In this document: one piece after another, positions 61,621 to 64,000 of the stretch | How positions within the stretch are numbered: the stretch's first letter is position 1 | Layout: each line of letters opens with the position of its first letter | Source of the DNA: Hanstruepera marina | GTDB lineage: Bacteria > Bacteroidota > Bacteroidia > Flavobacteriales > Flavobacteriaceae | Length of the DNA stretch: 64,000 bases | Direction: 5' to 3' | Assembly: GCF_019880635.1 (NCBI RefSeq) | Contig: NZ_JAINVX010000001.1 | Location: 1,282,001 to 1,346,000, forward strand | Notes under the pieces: model-generated | Seen by the model: the letters and a program-made list of their open reading frames with translations, nothing else | Told to the model about the DNA's origin: nothing | The model's database searches: none | Position numbers and translations under genes: made by a program

Positions 61621-64000
61621 TTATCTTAACTTTGGAAAGTCCCCTGGGCTAGCTTCGTGCATGACATTGTAAACGGTTTCAAAAACATCTTCAACTGATG
61701 GTTTTGAAAAGTAATCCCCATCGGTTCCATATGCAGGACGATGTTGTTGAGCTGTGAGAGTTTGAGGTTTGCTATCCAAATACTCATAGGCATTTTGAGT
61801 GTTTAAAATTTCATTTAATATAAATGCCGAGGCACCACCAGGTACGTCTTCATCAATAACCATCAAACGGTTGGTTTTGGCTACACTTTTTACAGTATCA
61901 TGGTTCAAGTCAAAAGGTAGTAAAGATTGAATGTCTATAATTTCGGCATCAATGCCAACTTCCTGTAATTCTTTAGCTGCTTGTTCTATAACGCGTAGTG
62001 TAGAACCGTAAGATACTAATGTAATGTCCTGACCTTCACGAATGGTTTCAACTACACCAAGTGGTGTTTTAAATTCGCCAAGGTTGGTTGGCATTTTTTC
62101 TTTTAAACGATAGCCATTCAAGCACTCGACAATCAAGCCAGGTTCATCACTTTCTAATAGTGTGTTGTAAAACCCAGCTGCTTTGGTCATGTTTCTAGGA
62201 ACTAGCACGTGAATTCCACGGACTAAATTAATAATGCCTCCCATTTGCGAGCCAGAATGCCATATACCTTCCAATCTGTGTCCACGAGTTCTTATAATTA
62301 ATGGGGCTTTTTGGCGTCCTTTGGTCCTGTATTGCAAGGTTGCCAAATCATCACTCATTATTTGGAGCGCATAGAGAATATAATCTAAATACTGAATTTC
62401 TGCAATTGGCCTAAGGCCTCTCATGGCCATTCCTATACCTTGACCAAGAATAGTGGCCTCACGTATACCAACATCCGACACACGTAATTCACCATATTTT
62501 TCCTGCATACCTTCCAAACCTTGGTTTACGTCACCAATATGACCGGCATCTTCACCAAAGACTAATGTTTCAGGGTATTTGCTGAAAATGGCATCAAAAT
62601 TATCACGTATTACCAATCTGGCATCTACTTCTTCAGCATTGTCATTGTAGGTTGGTTTTACTTCTGAAACATTTAAAGCTGAATTTTCAGACTCTGAATA
62701 TAAATGTGAACTGTATTTAGGTTGAATGGCAGAAATGTAATTGTTAATCCAATTAACCAAATTAGTTTTAGCATCAGATGATTCGCTAACTACATACCTT
62801 AAAGCCTTTCGAGCAGTAGATAGTATCTCTTTTCTAATAGGTTCTTTTAATTCAGCTAAATCATTATTAAGCTTTTCTATGAACACCTTGTTTGAGCTTG
62901 AATTGGCTACCTCTTTTAATAGAGCAACCAATTCGTTTTGTTCATCTTTTAAGGGCTTTGTAAAGGCAGTCCAAGCCGCTTTTTTACCATCGCGAACTTG
63001 TTTTTTAATGTCTTTTTCTATGTCTTTTAACTCTTCATCTGTAGCAATGCTATTGGCAATCATCCAATCGCGTAATTGGGTATTACAGTCGTATTCTGCT
63101 TCCCAAGCTAAACGATTTTCATCTTTATAGCGTTCATGCGAACCAGAAGTAGAGTGTCCTTGTGGTTGCGTTAATTCTTGAACATGTATTAAAACAGGAA
63201 CATGTTCTTCGCGAGCAATTTGAGAAGCTTTTTGATAGGTTTCTATAAGTGAAGCATAATCCCAACCTTTCACGCGAAGTATTTCAAAACCATTGTTGTT
63301 TTCGTCGCGTTGAAAACCTTTTAATATTTCAGAAATATTTTCTTTTGTAGTTTGGTGCCTGGCATGGACGGAAATACCATACTCGTCATCCCACACGCTC
63401 ATAACCATAGGTACTTGTAAAACACCAGCCGCATTTATGGTTTCAAAAAACAAACCTTCGCTAGTACTAGCATTTCCAATAGTTCCCCAAGCTACTTCAT
63501 TTCCGTTTACAGAAAAATTTGTAGTATCAATACCCTTAACATTTCTGTATATTTTTGAAGCTTGAGCTAACCCTAGTAATCTTGGCATTTGACCAGCAGT
63601 GGGTGAAATATCAGCACTAGAATTTTTTTGTTTTGTTAAATTTTTCCAGTTACCGTGTTCATCCAAACTATGAGTTGCAAAATGACCACCCATTTGTCTT
63701 CCGGCAGACATAGGTTCTTCCTTTAAATCGGTATTGGCATACAATCCTGCAAAAAACTGCTCGATATTTAATTCGCCTATAGCCATCATAAAGGTTTGAT
63801 CACGATAATAACCCGAACGGAAATCTCCGTTTTCAAAAGCTTTGGCTAGAGCCAATTGAGGGACTTCCTTACCGTCACCAAAAATACCAAACTTGGCTTT
63901 ACCTGTAAGAACTTCTCGTCTTCCTAGAAGACTACACTCACGTGATGTGACAGCAATTTTGTAATCGTTTAAAACTTCTGTTTTAAAGTCTTCAAAAGAC
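61621..64000 (-). CDS. Fused alpha/beta E1 component of a 2-oxoacid dehydrogenase, 5' end cut
   Basis: The frame stays open to the right edge: the codons from 63856 to 64000 continue into FEDFKTEVLNDYK and FGIFGDGKEVPQLALAKAF, so the gene is only missing a few N-terminal residues. It contains an E1-alpha half (TPP-binding GNASTSEGLFFETINAA, SVWDDEYGISVHARHQ, HSTSGSHERYK) and an E1-beta half (LVFGEDAGHIGDVNQGLEG, GIREATILGQGIGMAMRGLRPIAE, RTRGHRLEGIWHSGSQMGG). The fused form decarboxylates pyruvate-like or branched-chain 2-oxoacids in a dehydrogenase complex; the substrate is not resolved. The E2 component is not in the window. Confidence 0.92.
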   Translation of the reverse strand, partial: SFEDFKTEVLNDYKIAVTSRECSLLGRREVLTGKAKFGIFGDGKEVPQLALAKAFENGDFRSGYYRDQTFMMAIGELNIEQFFAGLYANTDLKEEPMSAGRQMGGHFATHSLDEHGNWKNLTKQKNSSADISPTAGQMPRLLGLAQASKIYRNVKGIDTTNFSVNGNEVAWGTIGNASTSEGLFFETINAAGVLQVPMVMSVWDDEYGISVHARHQTTKENISEILKGFQRDENNNGFEILRVKGWDYASLIETYQKASQIAREEHVPVLIHVQELTQPQGHSTSGSHERYKDENRLAWEAEYDCNTQLRDWMIANSIATDEELKDIEKDIKKQVRDGKKAAWTAFTKPLKDEQNELVALLKEVANSSSNKVFIEKLNNDLAELKEPIRKEILSTARKALRYVVSESSDAKTNLVNWINNYISAIQPKYSSHLYSESENSALNVSEVKPTYNDNAEEVDARLVIRDNFDAIFSKYPETLVFGEDAGHIGDVNQGLEGMQEKYGELRVSDVGIREATILGQGIGMAMRGLRPIAEIQYLDYILYALQIMSDDLATLQYRTKGRQKAPLIIRTRGHRLEGIWHSGSQMGGIINLVRGIHVLVPRNMTKAAGFYNTLLESDEPGLIVECLNGYRLKEKMPTNLGEFKTPLGVVETIREGQDITLVSYGSTLRVIEQAAKELQEVGIDAEIIDIQSLLPFDLNHDTVKSVAKTNRLMVIDEDVPGGASAFILNEILNTQNAYEYLDSKPQTLTAQQHRPAYGTDGDYFSKPSVEDVFETVYNVMHEASPGDFPKLR

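Noticed and set aside
62741-63130. Open frame of 129 codons opposite the E1 gene
   Set aside because: It is antisense to a clear dehydrogenase gene and has Ser/Phe-rich shadow composition.

Overview
The window looks like chromosomal DNA of a marine-type Flavobacteriaceae (Bacteroidota). The evidence is an AT-rich composition, many lipoproteins with N-D-D-D-like residues after the lipobox cysteine, Bacteroidetes promoters (TTG/TTTG, about 19 bases, then TAnnTTTG), carboxypeptidase-regulatory-like domains, DUF2911, DUF6503 and DUF7935-type proteins, a YtxJ bacilliredoxin and a fused E1 alpha/beta 2-oxoacid dehydrogenase. The genus cannot be fixed from sequence reading alone. Most of the window is core genome; no tRNA, rRNA, CRISPR array, insertion sequence or prophage is visible. 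One RNA gene is present, the small SRP RNA at 27204-27305.

Layout. 1-5974: a minus-strand operon runs from a Gfo/Idh/MocA oxidoreductase through 3-hydroxybutyryl-CoA dehydrogenase, DUF1015, YggS and an exonuclease/GIY-YIG fusion to a DUF3857 protein cut by the left edge. 6107-11403: pcm, smpB with an NTF2-like protein, a DUF6503 lipoprotein, a phosphatase/hydrolase lipoprotein pair and the deoC-deoD nucleoside salvage pair. 11581-18903: clpB with palindromes upstream, ytxJ, and an AraC-regulator block (AraC, DJ-1/PfpI, lumazine-binding-like protein, M61-like peptidase). 18926-27115: fumarylacetoacetase, glyA, and envelope proteins including a beta-helix lipoprotein, two carboxypeptidase-regulatory-like proteins, a thioesterase and a glutamine cyclotransferase. 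27204-35070: SRP RNA, an SDR enzyme, tandem unknown lipoproteins, an FSA-type transaldolase, a TlpA-like lipoprotein without CxxC, an ABC-F protein, DUF2007 and a cold-shock protein. 35080-42388: PAP2 phosphatase, pheT, a thioredoxin-like lipoprotein, a YD-repeat-like accessory gene and DUF2911. 42552-54168: recG, M1 peptidase, patatin, an FMN glutamate-synthase-like protein with DUF7935, a UvrD-type helicase, and a coupled aspartic protease/triple glycogen-binding-like pair. 54317-64000: threonylcarbamoyl-AMP synthase, a possible 51-residue gene, an OmpA lipoprotein, a glycosyltransferase with an HsdR-N-like nuclease, holA, a four-gene operon led by an AprA-like methyltransferase, and the E1 dehydrogenase cut by the right edge.

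Functional themes are genome maintenance (exo/GIY-YIG, recG, UvrD, holA, HsdR-N-like), protein quality control (ClpB, SmpB, Pcm, YtxJ), central metabolism (GlyA, FahA, FSA, E1, HBD, DeoC/DeoD) and a large exported/lipoprotein fraction. No convincing new defence or mobile system is visible. The most interesting leads are the aspartic-protease/triple AMPK-beta-like CBM pair, the tandem lipoproteins, the half-dead ABC-F protein and several operator-like repeats with 21-bp phasing.
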